Notes: generated by a model not told the origin, from the sequence alone. A stretch of DNA of 64,000 nt from Chryseobacterium cheonjiense (GCF_012927265.1 NZ_JABBGF010000003.1:434001-498000); one strand, 5' to 3'; counted from the stretch's first letter, positions 22,562 through 31,502 are shown. Numbers and translations are program-made.

Positions 22562-23386
22562 ATGAACAAAAGATACAGCTTACATCACATCCATTCTGCA
22601 GATGAATTTACTTTTTCACCCGCAGAATACAGCTATTTTAAATATGGCGACAAATCGTACGCTGCAAAATTCGCCGGAGAATTATTCGAAGGATTTATTT
22701 TGGCGCACGAAAATATCCTTGATACCGATAAAGAGATTGTCGTTCTGCCAAGTCCGTACATGGCAATTCCTACTGCGTCTAATTTTTTATGTTTTTATTT
22801 TAAAAAGCATCTTGATTTTTATCTGTTTCAAAAAGGAAAAAAATCAAGCATTCTCTCAAAAATCAACAGAAATCATACATACACGACGGATTATGGAAAT
22901 TTGAGCTTCGAAGATCGCAAAAATCTGATTGCCAATGATACTTATTATCTTGATAAAGATTTTCTTAGAGGAAAACTTTGTATTTTTATAGACGATATCA
23001 AAATAACGGGAAGTCATGAGTTTACTGTAAATAAAATTCTTAATGAATATGAGGTAGAGGCAGATTTTTTATTTATGTACTATGCCGAACTGATGAATTT
23101 TGAACTTGACCCGAAAATTGAAAACTATTTTAATTATTATGCGGTAAAAAATGTGGAACACATCGCAGAAGTAATGTTGAAACCAAGTTTTCAGTTCAAT
23201 ACAAGGATTGTAAAATATATTTTAGGTCTGGATTCAGGTAATTTTGATTATCTTTCGTCTAAAGTAAAAAAAGAACAGATGGATCACCTGCTGGAACTGG
23301 CGATCAGCAACAATTATCATTTAATAAAAGAATACGAAAACAATATTAATACATTAACACAAACTGAACTATATTATGGCTATTAA
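22562..23386 (+). CDS. phosphoribosyltransferase-like protein of the ter cluster
   Basis: This 274-residue protein carries the PRPP-binding loop in KLCIFIDDIKITGSHEFTV: hydrophobic strand, two Asp, then a Thr-Gly loop. EIVVLPSPYMAIPTAS looks like the pyrophosphate-loop region. Family members accompany TerD, HAD and ATP-grasp genes in Ter systems and are thought to make a ribosylated metabolite. The stop overlaps the start of the first terD gene by 11 bases, so the two are coupled. The substrate is unknown. Confidence 0.78.
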   Translation: MNKRYSLHHIHSADEFTFSPAEYSYFKYGDKSYAAKFAGELFEGFILAHENILDTDKEIVVLPSPYMAIPTASNFLCFYFKKHLDFYLFQKGKKSSILSKINRNHTYTTDYGNLSFEDRKNLIANDTYYLDKDFLRGKLCIFIDDIKITGSHEFTVNKILNEYEVEADFLFMYYAELMNFELDPKIENYFNYYAVKNVEHIAEVMLKPSFQFNTRIVKYILGLDSGNFDYLSSKVKKEQMDHLLELAISNNYHLIKEYENNINTLTQTELYYGY

Positions 23387-23930
23387 CTTACAGAAAGGAC
23401 AAAGAGAAAATATAAACGCACCAAAATTCACTGTAGGCTTAGGATGGGATATCAATAATACCTCTACGGGAACAGCTTTTGACTTAGACGCCTCTTTATT
23501 TTTATTGGGAGAAAATAAAAAACTGGTTTCCGATGACCATTTTATTTTCTATAACAACCTGGAGTCTCCGGATAAGGCGGTGATTCATACAGGAGATAAT
23601 TTGACAGGAGAGGGCTCTGGAGACGATGAGCAAATCAAAATTGATCTTACAAAAATTGATCCTGCCGTGAAAGAAATTACTGTTGTAGTAACGATTCACG
23701 AGGCAGATTCCAGAAGACAGAACTTCGGACAGGTAAGAAATTCTTTTATCAGAATTTTTAATACCGATACCAACGAAGAAATATTGAAATATGAGCTGGA
23801 TGAAGATTTCTCAATCGAAACGGCGGTAGAATTCGGAAGAATCTATAACAGAAACGGCGAATGGAAATTTGAAGCCGTAGGAAGCGGTCAGAGAGAAGGT
23901 CTCGAAAAATTTGTAGAAATCTATCAATAA
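23376..23930 (+). CDS. terD: TerD family protein (copy 1)
   Basis: This 184-residue protein is of the TerD/TerE/CABP type. It opens MAINLQKGQRENI and has FDLDASLFLLG, HTGDNLTGEGSGDDEQIKIDL and IRIFNTDTNEEILKYEL. The acidic residues in DLDAS and GDNLTGEGSGDD are the two Ca2+ sites of TerD-fold proteins. These proteins bind Ca2+ and associate with the TerC membrane complex in tellurite, phage and other stress responses. The second copy at 26180 has only the ends in common, so the two are diverged paralogues. It ends seven bases before telA. Confidence 0.92.
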   Translation: MAINLQKGQRENINAPKFTVGLGWDINNTSTGTAFDLDASLFLLGENKKLVSDDHFIFYNNLESPDKAVIHTGDNLTGEGSGDDEQIKIDLTKIDPAVKEITVVVTIHEADSRRQNFGQVRNSFIRIFNTDTNEEILKYELDEDFSIETAVEFGRIYNRNGEWKFEAVGSGQREGLEKFVEIYQ

Positions 23931-23937
23931 TCTTATC

Positions 23938-25107
23938 ATGGATAACCAACCTAATCAACCCATAGATCCGCTTGGATCAATTGAACCTTTAAAAACATTT
24001 GAGCCGACTCCGATGGATCCTCCACCGGGACAGATACCCAATACACCTCCGGCTCCTGTGGTAGACAGGGAAGGAAATGTAAACCTTACCCAGTTACCAT
24101 CTGAAGAACGCCAGAAATACGAAGTTCTTGCAGACTCTATTGATGAAACCAATCCGGGATCTATTGTGAACTTCGGGGCAGATCTGCAGAGAACATTATC
24201 AAACCAGAGTGACAGCTTCCTTGGGAATGTAAGACGGTCCAATTCGGGAGAAGTCGGCGAACTGATCAATAATTTATTGGTTGAGCTTAATTACGTTGAT
24301 GTAGAAGAGCTTAATCAGAATAAATTCAAGAGCTTTTTAAGCAAATTGCCTTTCATGAAAAGTGTAATGACGCAGATTGAGAATTTATTTGCCAAATACG
24401 ATAAGATCATCAATAATATCGATCAGATCTCTTACAAGGTAAACGCAGGAATTATTACTTCCACGAAAGATAATGCGGTATTGCAGACCATTTTCGAAAG
24501 TAATATCACTGCAATCAAGCAAATAGAAGAGCTGGTGATCGCCGGAAATCTTAGAATGGAAAAAGCAGGAACAGAGCTTGCTGTGATGGAAGCTGCACCA
24601 CAAAACTATCAGGATTACCAGATCGCTGATAAAAGGGATTTTATTGCACGTTTAGACCGGAGACTGGCCGATCTTAAGGTCGTTCGTCTGATCATGATGC
24701 AGTCGCTTCCGCAGATCAGACTGGTTCAGAACAATAACGTATCTATTGCTGAAAAAGCGCAGACTATCCTTACGACAACGCTTCCGCTTTGGAAAAATCA
24801 GCTTTCTTTGGCAGTAGCTATGTACAGACAGCAGCAGAACATAGAAATTCAGCAGAAAGTTTCTTCGACAACCGAAGAGATTTTAAGAAAAAATGCAGAA
24901 CGTCTTGGTCAGAATTCAATCAATGTTGCAAGAGCCAACGAGCAAACCGTTGTATCGATTGAAACGCTGAGAGAAACAACGTCAAAACTTATCAATACAT
25001 TGAACGAGGTAAAACAGATCCAAAAGCAGGGGGCAGAAGGCAGAAGAAAGCTGGATCAGGATCTGATGACGCTGGAACACGAACTAAAAGCAAACGTAAG
25101 AGGATAA
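23938..25107 (+). CDS. telA: TelA-like toxic anion resistance protein
   Basis: This 389-residue soluble protein has a Pro-rich N-terminal tail (about residues 5-40) and then long helices typical of TelA/KlaA: NQSDSFLGNVRRSNSGEVGELI, KLPFMKSVMTQIENLFAKYDK, RLADLKVVRLIMMQSLPQIRLVQ, and a C-terminal coiled region ending LDQDLMTLEHELKANVRG. Members are linked with tellurite and other envelope stress but the molecular role is unclear. It lies seven bases after terD and 15 before an unknown gene, all in one operon. Confidence 0.88.
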   Translation: MDNQPNQPIDPLGSIEPLKTFEPTPMDPPPGQIPNTPPAPVVDREGNVNLTQLPSEERQKYEVLADSIDETNPGSIVNFGADLQRTLSNQSDSFLGNVRRSNSGEVGELINNLLVELNYVDVEELNQNKFKSFLSKLPFMKSVMTQIENLFAKYDKIINNIDQISYKVNAGIITSTKDNAVLQTIFESNITAIKQIEELVIAGNLRMEKAGTELAVMEAAPQNYQDYQIADKRDFIARLDRRLADLKVVRLIMMQSLPQIRLVQNNNVSIAEKAQTILTTTLPLWKNQLSLAVAMYRQQQNIEIQQKVSSTTEEILRKNAERLGQNSINVARANEQTVVSIETLRETTSKLINTLNEVKQIQKQGAEGRRKLDQDLMTLEHELKANVRG

Positions 25108-25122
25108 TAGCATTGTAATAAG

Positions 25123-26070
25123 GTGAATGATGAAGCTGTAAACATACTATCCCAAAGCAAAAGAAGATTAACGAAACTTAAACTTCTGGCTAATTTTTTT
25201 GAAAATGTTGATATCATCTCGATCTACATTAAGACAGATATTATCCATAATCTTTTTCAGGAAAATAAAGGTTTGGATTACAGTAAATTAGAGCTTTTTC
25301 ATCTTCAGTATACCGATAGTCTCATTGAACTTCTGACCAAAATAAAAAGACAGAAAGAAAATGATATGCTTGCAGTAATCAACGAAATAGAAATCAACAG
25401 GAAATATATTTCGGGGTTTGAAGAAAAACAATCGGACGGTTTTGAGACAGACCGGAAGATGTACAGCGGGAATTTTTCCCGTCATCTGAAGAATCTTTAT
25501 CAGGATCTTACAGAAAGCAAATTTACGATCAACTGGGATGATGTTTTATATTTTTATAAAAAATATGCAGCAGAATTTTACCGATCGGAAGCGGACGAAG
25601 AACTGCTGAAATCCGGCGCTTTTCCTGCATATCAATATCAGGACTATCAGATTGAAAGAAAACTGTTGGGGAGACTTAATATTCAGAACTTTAAGGTCCG
25701 CTTTGTATGTGGGTATGCAGTTTCAGGAAATGAATATGAGCTGTTTAAGATTTTTCAGTCAGAGGATTTTTTTATCTTTGATATCGAAGGGCGAAAGATG
25801 TATTTAACAGATCCAACAAAAATGGAAAAGCTGAATACCGCGCCCAACGAATCGAATAAGACGGTCATTATCAACCAGCTCAAAAAGAAAAACGAAGATC
25901 TTGAAGAAGCGATGGCTGAGAGAAAAAAAATATTGCCGGAGCAGGTAACCGCTGTACTGAAAGATTATATTAAAAATCTTGAAAATACCGATGTCATGAG
26001 CAGAATATTTGATATCAACGAAGAGACCAATATCCTTCGTGCAATGCTGAATTTAAATTTAAACAATTAA
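25123..26070 (+). CDS. unknown helical protein within the ter operon
   Basis: This 315-residue protein is not recognised. It appears mainly helical, with charged segments (YTDSLIELLTKIKRQKENDM, KTVIINQLKKKNEDLEEAMA) likely to be coiled coil. A middle part NIQNFKVRFVCGYAVSGNEYELFKIFQSEDFFIFDIEGRKMYL looks beta-rich. There is no signal peptide or membrane segment. The frame has no in-frame ATG near its start, so a GTG start at 25123 is proposed. It lies between telA and the second terD gene, so a role as cytoplasmic partner of the Ter complex is likely. Confidence 0.7.
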   Translation: MNDEAVNILSQSKRRLTKLKLLANFFENVDIISIYIKTDIIHNLFQENKGLDYSKLELFHLQYTDSLIELLTKIKRQKENDMLAVINEIEINRKYISGFEEKQSDGFETDRKMYSGNFSRHLKNLYQDLTESKFTINWDDVLYFYKKYAAEFYRSEADEELLKSGAFPAYQYQDYQIERKLLGRLNIQNFKVRFVCGYAVSGNEYELFKIFQSEDFFIFDIEGRKMYLTDPTKMEKLNTAPNESNKTVIINQLKKKNEDLEEAMAERKKILPEQVTAVLKDYIKNLENTDVMSRIFDINEETNILRAMLNLNLNN

Positions 26071-26179
26071 GAAAACTGTAAAGTCGCGAACTGAAAATTA
26101 CTCGTTATGATAACGAATTGATGATTCATAAAGTGCGATTTTACTATTTCACAAAATATAAACAACTAAACATAAAAAG

Positions 26180-26791
26180 ATGGCTATTAACTTACAAAAA
26201 GGTCAACGAATAAACCTTACCAAGCAAAATGGAACGACACTTACCCAGGCTTGTGTAGGAATAAACTGGGGTGCAATTGAGAAAAAAGGATTCTTCGGAG
26301 GAATTACCAGAGAGGCGGTAGATCTTGACGGCAGCTGTATTTTATACGATTCCAACAAGAATGCTACAGAAGTGATCTATTTCGGAAACCTAAAATCTAA
26401 AAACGGAGCTGTACGCCATAGCGGCGACGACCTTACGGGAGATGTCAACGGAGATGATGGGCTGGATAATGAAGTAATTACGATAGATTTCAGCAGTCTT
26501 GATGCAAATGTAGAGCATGTTGCCCTGGTTCTGAACAGCTATAAAGGTCAGGATTTCGGTACGATTCCTTTTGCTTCCATCAGGATTTATGAAGGAACGC
26601 CTACCAATGTACGAGAAGTTTTTGCTAAATATGATATCGCCAATGACGCTTCTTTCAAAGGTCACGTTGCAATGGTAATGGGCGTTTTCTACCGAAGAAA
26701 CAACGAATGGAAATTCAACGCAATCGGAGATCCTACAAAAGACAGAAAATTGCAGGAAACCATTGAAACGGTAAAGCAAAATTACTTGTAA
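26180..26791 (+). CDS. terD: TerD family protein (copy 2)
   Basis: This 203-residue TerD-fold protein begins MAINLQKGQRINLTKQNGTT and has VDLDGSCILYDSNK, HSGDDLTGDVNGDDGLDNEVITIDF and VALVLNSYKGQDFGTIPFASIRIYEG. The Ca2+-site acids of DLDGS and GDDLTGDVNGDD are kept. An insertion near residues 30-45 (KKGFFGGITREAV) distinguishes it from copy 1 and matches the TerZ/TerF-like group. It is separated by 109 bases from the gene before it and followed by terC after 162 bases. Confidence 0.92.
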   Translation: MAINLQKGQRINLTKQNGTTLTQACVGINWGAIEKKGFFGGITREAVDLDGSCILYDSNKNATEVIYFGNLKSKNGAVRHSGDDLTGDVNGDDGLDNEVITIDFSSLDANVEHVALVLNSYKGQDFGTIPFASIRIYEGTPTNVREVFAKYDIANDASFKGHVAMVMGVFYRRNNEWKFNAIGDPTKDRKLQETIETVKQNYL

Positions 26792-26810
26792 AAATTAAGG
26801 TTCAACAGGT

Positions 26811-26826
26811 GCGGGCTTTAGCCCGC
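26811..26826. repeat. GCGGGCTTTAGCCCGC palindrome
   Basis: A 16-base perfect palindrome just after the second terD gene. It resembles a dispersed short repeat of this genus and may also weaken transcription into terC; no T-run follows. Confidence 0.5.
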
Positions 26827-26953
26827 TTAATAAAACCGGGCTTCAATTCAGCTTAGCCAAACCTATTGAATCAATCCAAAAAAATAATAAATTAACAGCA
26901 ATATTTGTATTCGTACAGCTATTGCTTTTATCATTTAACAACACACATTAAAA

Positions 26954-27994
26954 GTGGGACAAAATACTAGCATTTTAGATCTTCATCCCGGTCTGGTTTG
27001 GGGATTTGCGGTAACCGTAGTTATCATGTTACTCCTGGATTTGGGAGTATTCAATAAAAAAAGTCATGAGGTTTCTTCCAAAGAAGCCACCATCTGGTCA
27101 ATTGTCTGGATCTCGCTGTCTATGGTATTTTCGGGAGTTGTGTACTGGGTGTACAATTCAGACCTGGGTCCCGGAAGCCATGCGCTTGCTATAGAAAAAT
27201 TTACACAGTATCAGGCTGCTTACTGGATTGAGAAAGCCCTGTCGGTGGATAATTTGTTTGTATTCATTCTCGTTTTCGGCTTTTTTAAAGTTCCGAAATA
27301 CCTTCACCACAAAGTTCTGTTCTGGGGAATTATCGGAGCGCTGATCTTCAGGGCGATTTTCATTTTTGCCGGAGTAGGATTGATCAATCTTACCTACCTT
27401 CCTGAAATGAATATTTTCGGACACCCTGTGAAAATCAATATTGTGATGACTCTATTCGGATTATTTCTTGTGTATGCAGGAATCAAATCTTGGGGAGATG
27501 GAGACGATGATGATGAAGAAGACTACAGCAATACAGCCGGAGCAAGGTTAATTAAGCGATTTTGGAAAGTTTCTGACAATTATGTGGGCGATAAATTTTT
27601 CACGATTCAGAATGGTGTGAAAATGGCAACTCCGCTTTTAGTGGTAGTAGCTGTCATCGAATTTACCGATGTGCTTTTTGCCGTAGATTCCATTCCAGCG
27701 ATATTTGCTATTTCCAACGATCCGTTTATCCTTTATACCTCTAATATTTTCGCGATTTTAGGATTAAGGTCACTGTATTTCCTGTTGGCAAATTTTATCC
27801 ATATGTTCAGCAAACTGCCTTACGGACTGGCTATTATTCTGTCATTTATCGGAGTTAAGATGTTAATCGCACCGTGGATTCATATCCCGTCGCCGGTTTC
27901 TTTAGGAATTGTAGGAGGCGTTTTAGTAATCTCGGTTATTTTATCCGTGATTTTCCCGGATAAAAAAGAAGAAAAAGGAGAAATCGAAGAATAG
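26954..27994 (+). CDS. TerC/Alx family integral membrane protein
   Basis: This 346-residue membrane protein has about eight hydrophobic segments and the TerC motifs WIEKALSVDNLFVFILVFGFF and EFTDVLFAVDSIPAIFAI, whose acidic residues lie in the membrane, plus LGLRSLYFLL. The acidic stretch DGDDDDEEDY (about residues 179-188) lies in a cytoplasmic loop. TerC/Alx proteins move Mn2+ and form membrane complexes with TerD-type proteins. A GTG at 26954 is the probable start. It ends the Ter module and is followed by a terminator. Confidence 0.92.
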   Translation: MGQNTSILDLHPGLVWGFAVTVVIMLLLDLGVFNKKSHEVSSKEATIWSIVWISLSMVFSGVVYWVYNSDLGPGSHALAIEKFTQYQAAYWIEKALSVDNLFVFILVFGFFKVPKYLHHKVLFWGIIGALIFRAIFIFAGVGLINLTYLPEMNIFGHPVKINIVMTLFGLFLVYAGIKSWGDGDDDDEEDYSNTAGARLIKRFWKVSDNYVGDKFFTIQNGVKMATPLLVVVAVIEFTDVLFAVDSIPAIFAISNDPFILYTSNIFAILGLRSLYFLLANFIHMFSKLPYGLAIILSFIGVKMLIAPWIHIPSPVSLGIVGGVLVISVILSVIFPDKKEEKGEIEE

Positions 27995-28016
27995 TCCTTA
28001 TATCATTAAACATAGG

Positions 28017-28046
28017 AAGGCTTTACATTATGTAGAGCCTTTTTTA
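28017..28046 (+). terminator. intrinsic terminator after terC
   Basis: AAGGCTTTACA / TGTAGAGCCTT stem (one T-G pair) followed by TTTTTT. Confidence 0.85.
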
Positions 28047-28076
28047 TTTACATTTATTTCATTGGGAGCTTTTTCG

Positions 28077-28164
28077 TGCTTTCGCTACTCGCTTTTTACA
28101 GATTTCGGCGGCGGCTTTGCCGCCGCCGAAATCTGTAAAAGAGCTCAGACAGGCCGCTCAATCA
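28077..28164. repeat. REP-like dispersed element, copy 1
   Basis: CTTTCGCTACTCGCTTTT, then a long perfect hairpin TTTACAGATTTCGGCGGCGG / its complement, then AAAGAGCTCAGACAGGCCGC and TCAATC. The second copy at 41384-41480 shares both flanks but has a different GC-rich hairpin. The open frame that crosses it is a shadow. Confidence 0.8.
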
Positions 28165-28249
28165 CGGCTAGGGTAGAAGTTATTTTTCAACGTCAAGTTA
28201 TAATATTGCCATTCAGGGCCCACGCTTCACGGCAAAGCAAATTCACTGT

Positions 28250-29251
28250 TCACCGATTATATTTCAGCAGTTTATTAATCTTAACCCTTGTTGTCATCGA
28301 AACTTTATACGCCTCTTCCCTCAGCTTTTGAATTTTACCTACAGGCTGAAAAAATACTTTGCTTTCATAAGGATTAAACGATAGAAGCTCATTCTCGCAG
28401 GAATTTGGGTCAAGAAGGCCGTTTTTTTCAATTCTTACTTCTCCTATTTTAATATAAGGCGAATTTTTCCATTCTACATTCAGCTTATTGATAGGCTGAT
28501 TTTCCAGATCATAGCAAAGCTGTATATAGACATCGGCAGTGAAAGCTTTTAATTTAAAAAAATCCCCGATCGCTTCTTTAGACTTTTTGTTTTTACTGAA
28601 TTTTTTGTCTACAGACTGAGGGCTCAGCCTGATCTTCATCATTTGATCCCCCAGGCGATAGGCACCAACGGAATGAAAATCGAAGGAAAGAATGAAATCA
28701 TTCCGCTTATTCCAGAGTTTGATAATATTTTTGATAAAAGAAGCTGTAAGCGTAGAAGGAATTACTTTTGCAATTTGAGCGATTAAAGAAAAGCTGCTCC
28801 ATTTTTTTACATAAAACTGATTCACAGAAGTAAACAGTTTCAGAAAAGTACTTACAGAATTGATAGGAAATAACGGGAAATTCACTAATGGATAATTAGC
28901 CAGAAGATCTCCCTTTTCATCTTTTATTTTTACGGCAAAACCATAAGCGGGAATCTCTTTTTTGCCCCTGCTGATTTTAAGATGAGCATTAGAAAAACGA
29001 ATGGTAAGATCATACTCCTCTTTATCAAAGAACTGCTGAAGTTCTTCAGGAATATTCTTACTGATGAAAAATTTACCGCTTGCCACAGCATACGTCTTGG
29101 CGTGGGCATTTCTGGTGGCATAATTAACATCGCTTAAAGACGCAGACTGTTCTACAAAATCGGAAATACTTTTCTTATTGATTTCAAAAAGCGCGCTTTC
29201 CTCGTCAGTCAGCTTGTCAAAGTTCTTATTATATTTCAATGGATCTGGCAT
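28250..29251 (-). CDS. catalase-fold protein (catalase-like superfamily)
   Basis: This 333-residue protein belongs to the catalase-like, allene-oxide-synthase-related group. RNAHAKTYA matches the distal-His region of catalases, followed by the barrel strands LTIRFSNAHLKISRGKKEIPAYGFAVKIKD, NYPLVNFPLFPINSV, and DFHSVGAYRLGDQMMKIRLSP near the position of the proximal Tyr motif. It is much shorter than classical catalases and the RxFxYxD proximal motif is not evident, so true catalase activity is doubtful; a haem-binding peroxidase or lipid-hydroperoxide role is possible. There is no signal peptide. Confidence 0.75.
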   Translation of the reverse strand: MPDPLKYNKNFDKLTDEESALFEINKKSISDFVEQSASLSDVNYATRNAHAKTYAVASGKFFISKNIPEELQQFFDKEEYDLTIRFSNAHLKISRGKKEIPAYGFAVKIKDEKGDLLANYPLVNFPLFPINSVSTFLKLFTSVNQFYVKKWSSFSLIAQIAKVIPSTLTASFIKNIIKLWNKRNDFILSFDFHSVGAYRLGDQMMKIRLSPQSVDKKFSKNKKSKEAIGDFFKLKAFTADVYIQLCYDLENQPINKLNVEWKNSPYIKIGEVRIEKNGLLDPNSCENELLSFNPYESKVFFQPVGKIQKLREEAYKVSMTTRVKINKLLKYNR

Positions 29252-29373
29252 CAGTTTTTAAATCCAATTATAGCGCCAACTTTCGGAAATGCTGTTAACA
29301 GAGTATTAAAAATATCTGAACTTTTTAAACCTAAACTTCTAGCAACATGCTTCAGCTTCCAGCCGTAAAACCC

Positions 29374-29381
29374 TATCTTTG
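29374..29381 (+). promoter_or_regulatory. -7 promoter element of the FKBP gene
   Basis: A perfect TATCTTTG lies 15 bases before the ATG at 29397. Confidence 0.65.
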
Positions 29382-29396
29382 TAAAAAATATCAATT

Positions 29397-29831
29397 ATGG
29401 GAGTAGCAGATATGTTATTTAAAAGAAAAAAAGAGCAGGCAGAAAAAAACCTCAATGACGGTAAAGAATATATGGAAGAATACGGAAAGAGAGAAACCGT
29501 TGTTCAGTTGCCGAGCGGTTTGCAGTACGAAATCATAAAAGAAGGTGACGGTGAAAAGCCGGGTCCAAGATCTACCGTAAAGTGCCATTATCATGGAACT
29601 ACTATCACCGGAAAAGTTTTTGACAGTTCTGTAAAAAGAGGAACGCCTGCTTCATTTCCATTGAATAAAGTAATTAAAGGATGGACGGAAGCGCTTCAAC
29701 TTATGCCTGTAGGAAGCAAATGGAGATTGATTATTCCTCCACATTTGGCTTACGGAGATCAGCAGATCAGTAAGGAAATCGGGCCAAACAGTACACTTAT
29801 TTTTGAAGTCGAACTTCTGGATATTAAATAA
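29397..29831 (+). CDS. FKBP-type peptidyl-prolyl cis-trans isomerase
   Basis: This 144-residue protein has a Lys-rich helical N terminus (about 40 residues) and then one FKBP domain. VKCHYHGTTITGKVFDSSVKRG is followed by the pocket sequence FPLNKVIKGWTEALQLMPVG, KWRLIIPPHLAYGD and a closing TLIFEVELLDIK. Active-site Tyr, Phe-Asp and Trp are all present, so it should be an active foldase. There is no signal peptide, so it is cytoplasmic. It has its own promoter and terminator. Confidence 0.93.
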   Translation: MGVADMLFKRKKEQAEKNLNDGKEYMEEYGKRETVVQLPSGLQYEIIKEGDGEKPGPRSTVKCHYHGTTITGKVFDSSVKRGTPASFPLNKVIKGWTEALQLMPVGSKWRLIIPPHLAYGDQQISKEIGPNSTLIFEVELLDIK

Positions 29832-29850
29832 TTTTCTTTAAAATAAGCTT

Positions 29851-29882
29851 AAAATTTACCTGTCTTTCGGGTAAATTTTTTT
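29851..29882 (+). terminator. intrinsic terminator after the FKBP gene
   Basis: AAAATTTACC / GGGTAAATTTT stem with a short loop, followed by a T-run. Confidence 0.85.
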
Positions 29883-29941
29883 ATTTCCGTATATTAGTAT
29901 TAGATTATTGATGTATTTTTTTTATCCATAATGATATAATA

Positions 29942-30892
29942 ATGAAAAAGGTAATTTATTTTCTGGCTTTTTTCTCCGTTTTAACTTCATGTGTTTCAAA
30001 GAAAAATCAGGCAATCAGGCAAAATATTCTTACACTGAAAGACAGTTATTGCAAGGCACCGTTTAAATACAATTATACCAACAAACTCCCTTCTTACAAT
30101 TCGGATTCCATTATTGCCGCCAATAATGACCTTAAGAATAATTTTTCAGACCAGAGCATTTTAATTCTGAATGCTTTGGATAACCTCGACGAGGTTCATG
30201 AAATTATGCAGCTTAAAAAAGACAATTCACTAGAATCCCAGGTGAAAGTACTGCAGCTTAAAACTAAGATCAACAGTAAGATAACCATCGCATTAACAGA
30301 ACTGGATGCCGTGGCTGCAGAGTTTGATTGCGAAGGAGAAAGAGTGGCACAAATAGGAAATTACGTCGATAACTTAAACGATTCCAGGAATAATAAACTT
30401 ATTCTGCTTTCGATCGTAACGGGAGCAGCAGCTTCGGTTGCAGGGGGAATTGTGAAAGATAATGGCTGGAGCAATGCGATAGACATCGGTGGTGGTGTCC
30501 TGGGAGCAGGTTTCGGTTTAGCTACATTGAATCCGAAAGGAAAAAAAGTAGAGTTCATCCACCAAAGAAATTTGTTGAGAGATATCTGGAACGAAAAGCT
30601 CGAATCTCCCAATTTTCCGCCTTTTGTATGGTATATGTATACAGAAAGAAAATTCTCCAGTAAAGACGGTGTGCCTATTGCGCAAAGCATAAAGAAAAGA
30701 TGGCTGCATTTTCAGTTTGATAATAATTTGAAAGCAGCGAATGAATCGGTTATTTTTAGCGATGGCGGTTATTACAGATCGAATGATCTTCACAATCGGG
30801 CAGCAATGCTTAACCAAATGCAGTCCGCAACAAGAACCATCAATCAGAATATTAATTATTTATTGTTAGACTTAGATAAATTGATTTTATAA
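29942..30892 (+). CDS. putative lipoprotein, unknown function
   Basis: This 316-residue protein starts MKKVIYFLAFFSVLTSCVSK, a clear lipoprotein signal with lipobox LTSC (Cys17). The mature part is helical (EIMQLKKDNSLESQVKVLQL) and contains a Gly/Ala-rich hydrophobic hairpin LLSIVTGAAASVAGGIVKDN followed by GGGVLGAGFGLATL, resembling a glycine-zipper membrane insertion segment. The C-terminal part is charged, with no enzyme motif. I do not recognise the family. The next gene, an HTH regulator, follows after a 37-base gap and has its own -7 element. Confidence 0.65.
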   Translation: MKKVIYFLAFFSVLTSCVSKKNQAIRQNILTLKDSYCKAPFKYNYTNKLPSYNSDSIIAANNDLKNNFSDQSILILNALDNLDEVHEIMQLKKDNSLESQVKVLQLKTKINSKITIALTELDAVAAEFDCEGERVAQIGNYVDNLNDSRNNKLILLSIVTGAAASVAGGIVKDNGWSNAIDIGGGVLGAGFGLATLNPKGKKVEFIHQRNLLRDIWNEKLESPNFPPFVWYMYTERKFSSKDGVPIAQSIKKRWLHFQFDNNLKAANESVIFSDGGYYRSNDLHNRAAMLNQMQSATRTINQNINYLLLDLDKLIL

Positions 30893-30903
30893 TTTCTAAA
30901 CTG

Positions 30904-30911
30904 TACATTTG
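30904..30911 (+). promoter_or_regulatory. -7 promoter element of the HTH regulator gene
   Basis: TACATTTG matches TAnnTTTG, 18 bases before the ATG at 30930. Confidence 0.55.
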
Positions 30912-30929
30912 TTTTATTTACTATATTTC

Positions 30930-31502
30930 ATGTCGGCTTTAAAAAGAATAAGGGAAACAAAGAATCTTACTCAGGAAGAATTAGCTCAGAAATCAGGTCT
31001 TTCTGTGAGAACCATTCAACGGATCGAAGCAGGAATGCTGCCTAAGGGATATACCTTGAAAGCACTTGTAAGAACTCTGGATATTCCCGAAGAAGATTTG
31101 TTAAATATCAAAATTGTACAGCAGGAAATTGAGACGGTAGAATTACCGGTAACCATTACAGAAAATGAATCTGCTAATCTTGCTTTAGCAAAAATTATCA
31201 ATCTTTCCTCAATTCCGGTTGCATGGTTACCGTTTGCCAATTTTATGGTTCCCTTGTTAATTATGTTTTTCACAAAAGAGAAATCCCGTATTATAAAGCA
31301 GATCATATCTCTTCAGATACTTTTATCCATTGTTTGTCCTGTTATTTTTATGATTGTTGCCCTTTTGAAATTAGGATCCAGAGCTGTAATGATCACAATG
31401 GTTATGCTGGTTCTGTCAAATATTTACATCATATTAAGAAATGCTTACGAAATGGATAAGAAGAGCAGCCTTCGCTATAAACTGAATTTCAGTTTTTTAT
31501 AA
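30930..31502 (+). CDS. XRE-type HTH protein with membrane segments
   Basis: This 190-residue protein has an N-terminal lambda-repressor-like helix-turn-helix (RIRETKNLTQEELAQKSGLS and VRTIQRIEAG, about residues 5-35) and a C-terminal part with three hydrophobic segments (about residues 97-118, 128-152 and 158-176). It is therefore a membrane-bound DNA-binding protein. The start at 30930 is chosen over 30909 because the -7 element TACATTTG overlaps the longer start. Possible partners are the lipoprotein upstream and the serine hydrolase downstream (87-base gap). Confidence 0.82.
   Translation: MSALKRIRETKNLTQEELAQKSGLSVRTIQRIEAGMLPKGYTLKALVRTLDIPEEDLLNIKIVQQEIETVELPVTITENESANLALAKIINLSSIPVAWLPFANFMVPLLIMFFTKEKSRIIKQIISLQILLSIVCPVIFMIVALLKLGSRAVMITMVMLVLSNIYIILRNAYEMDKKSSLRYKLNFSFL

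Noticed and set aside
28062..28331. 89-residue + strand frame
   Set aside because: It is created by the REP-like hairpin element and continues into the antisense of the catalase-like gene.
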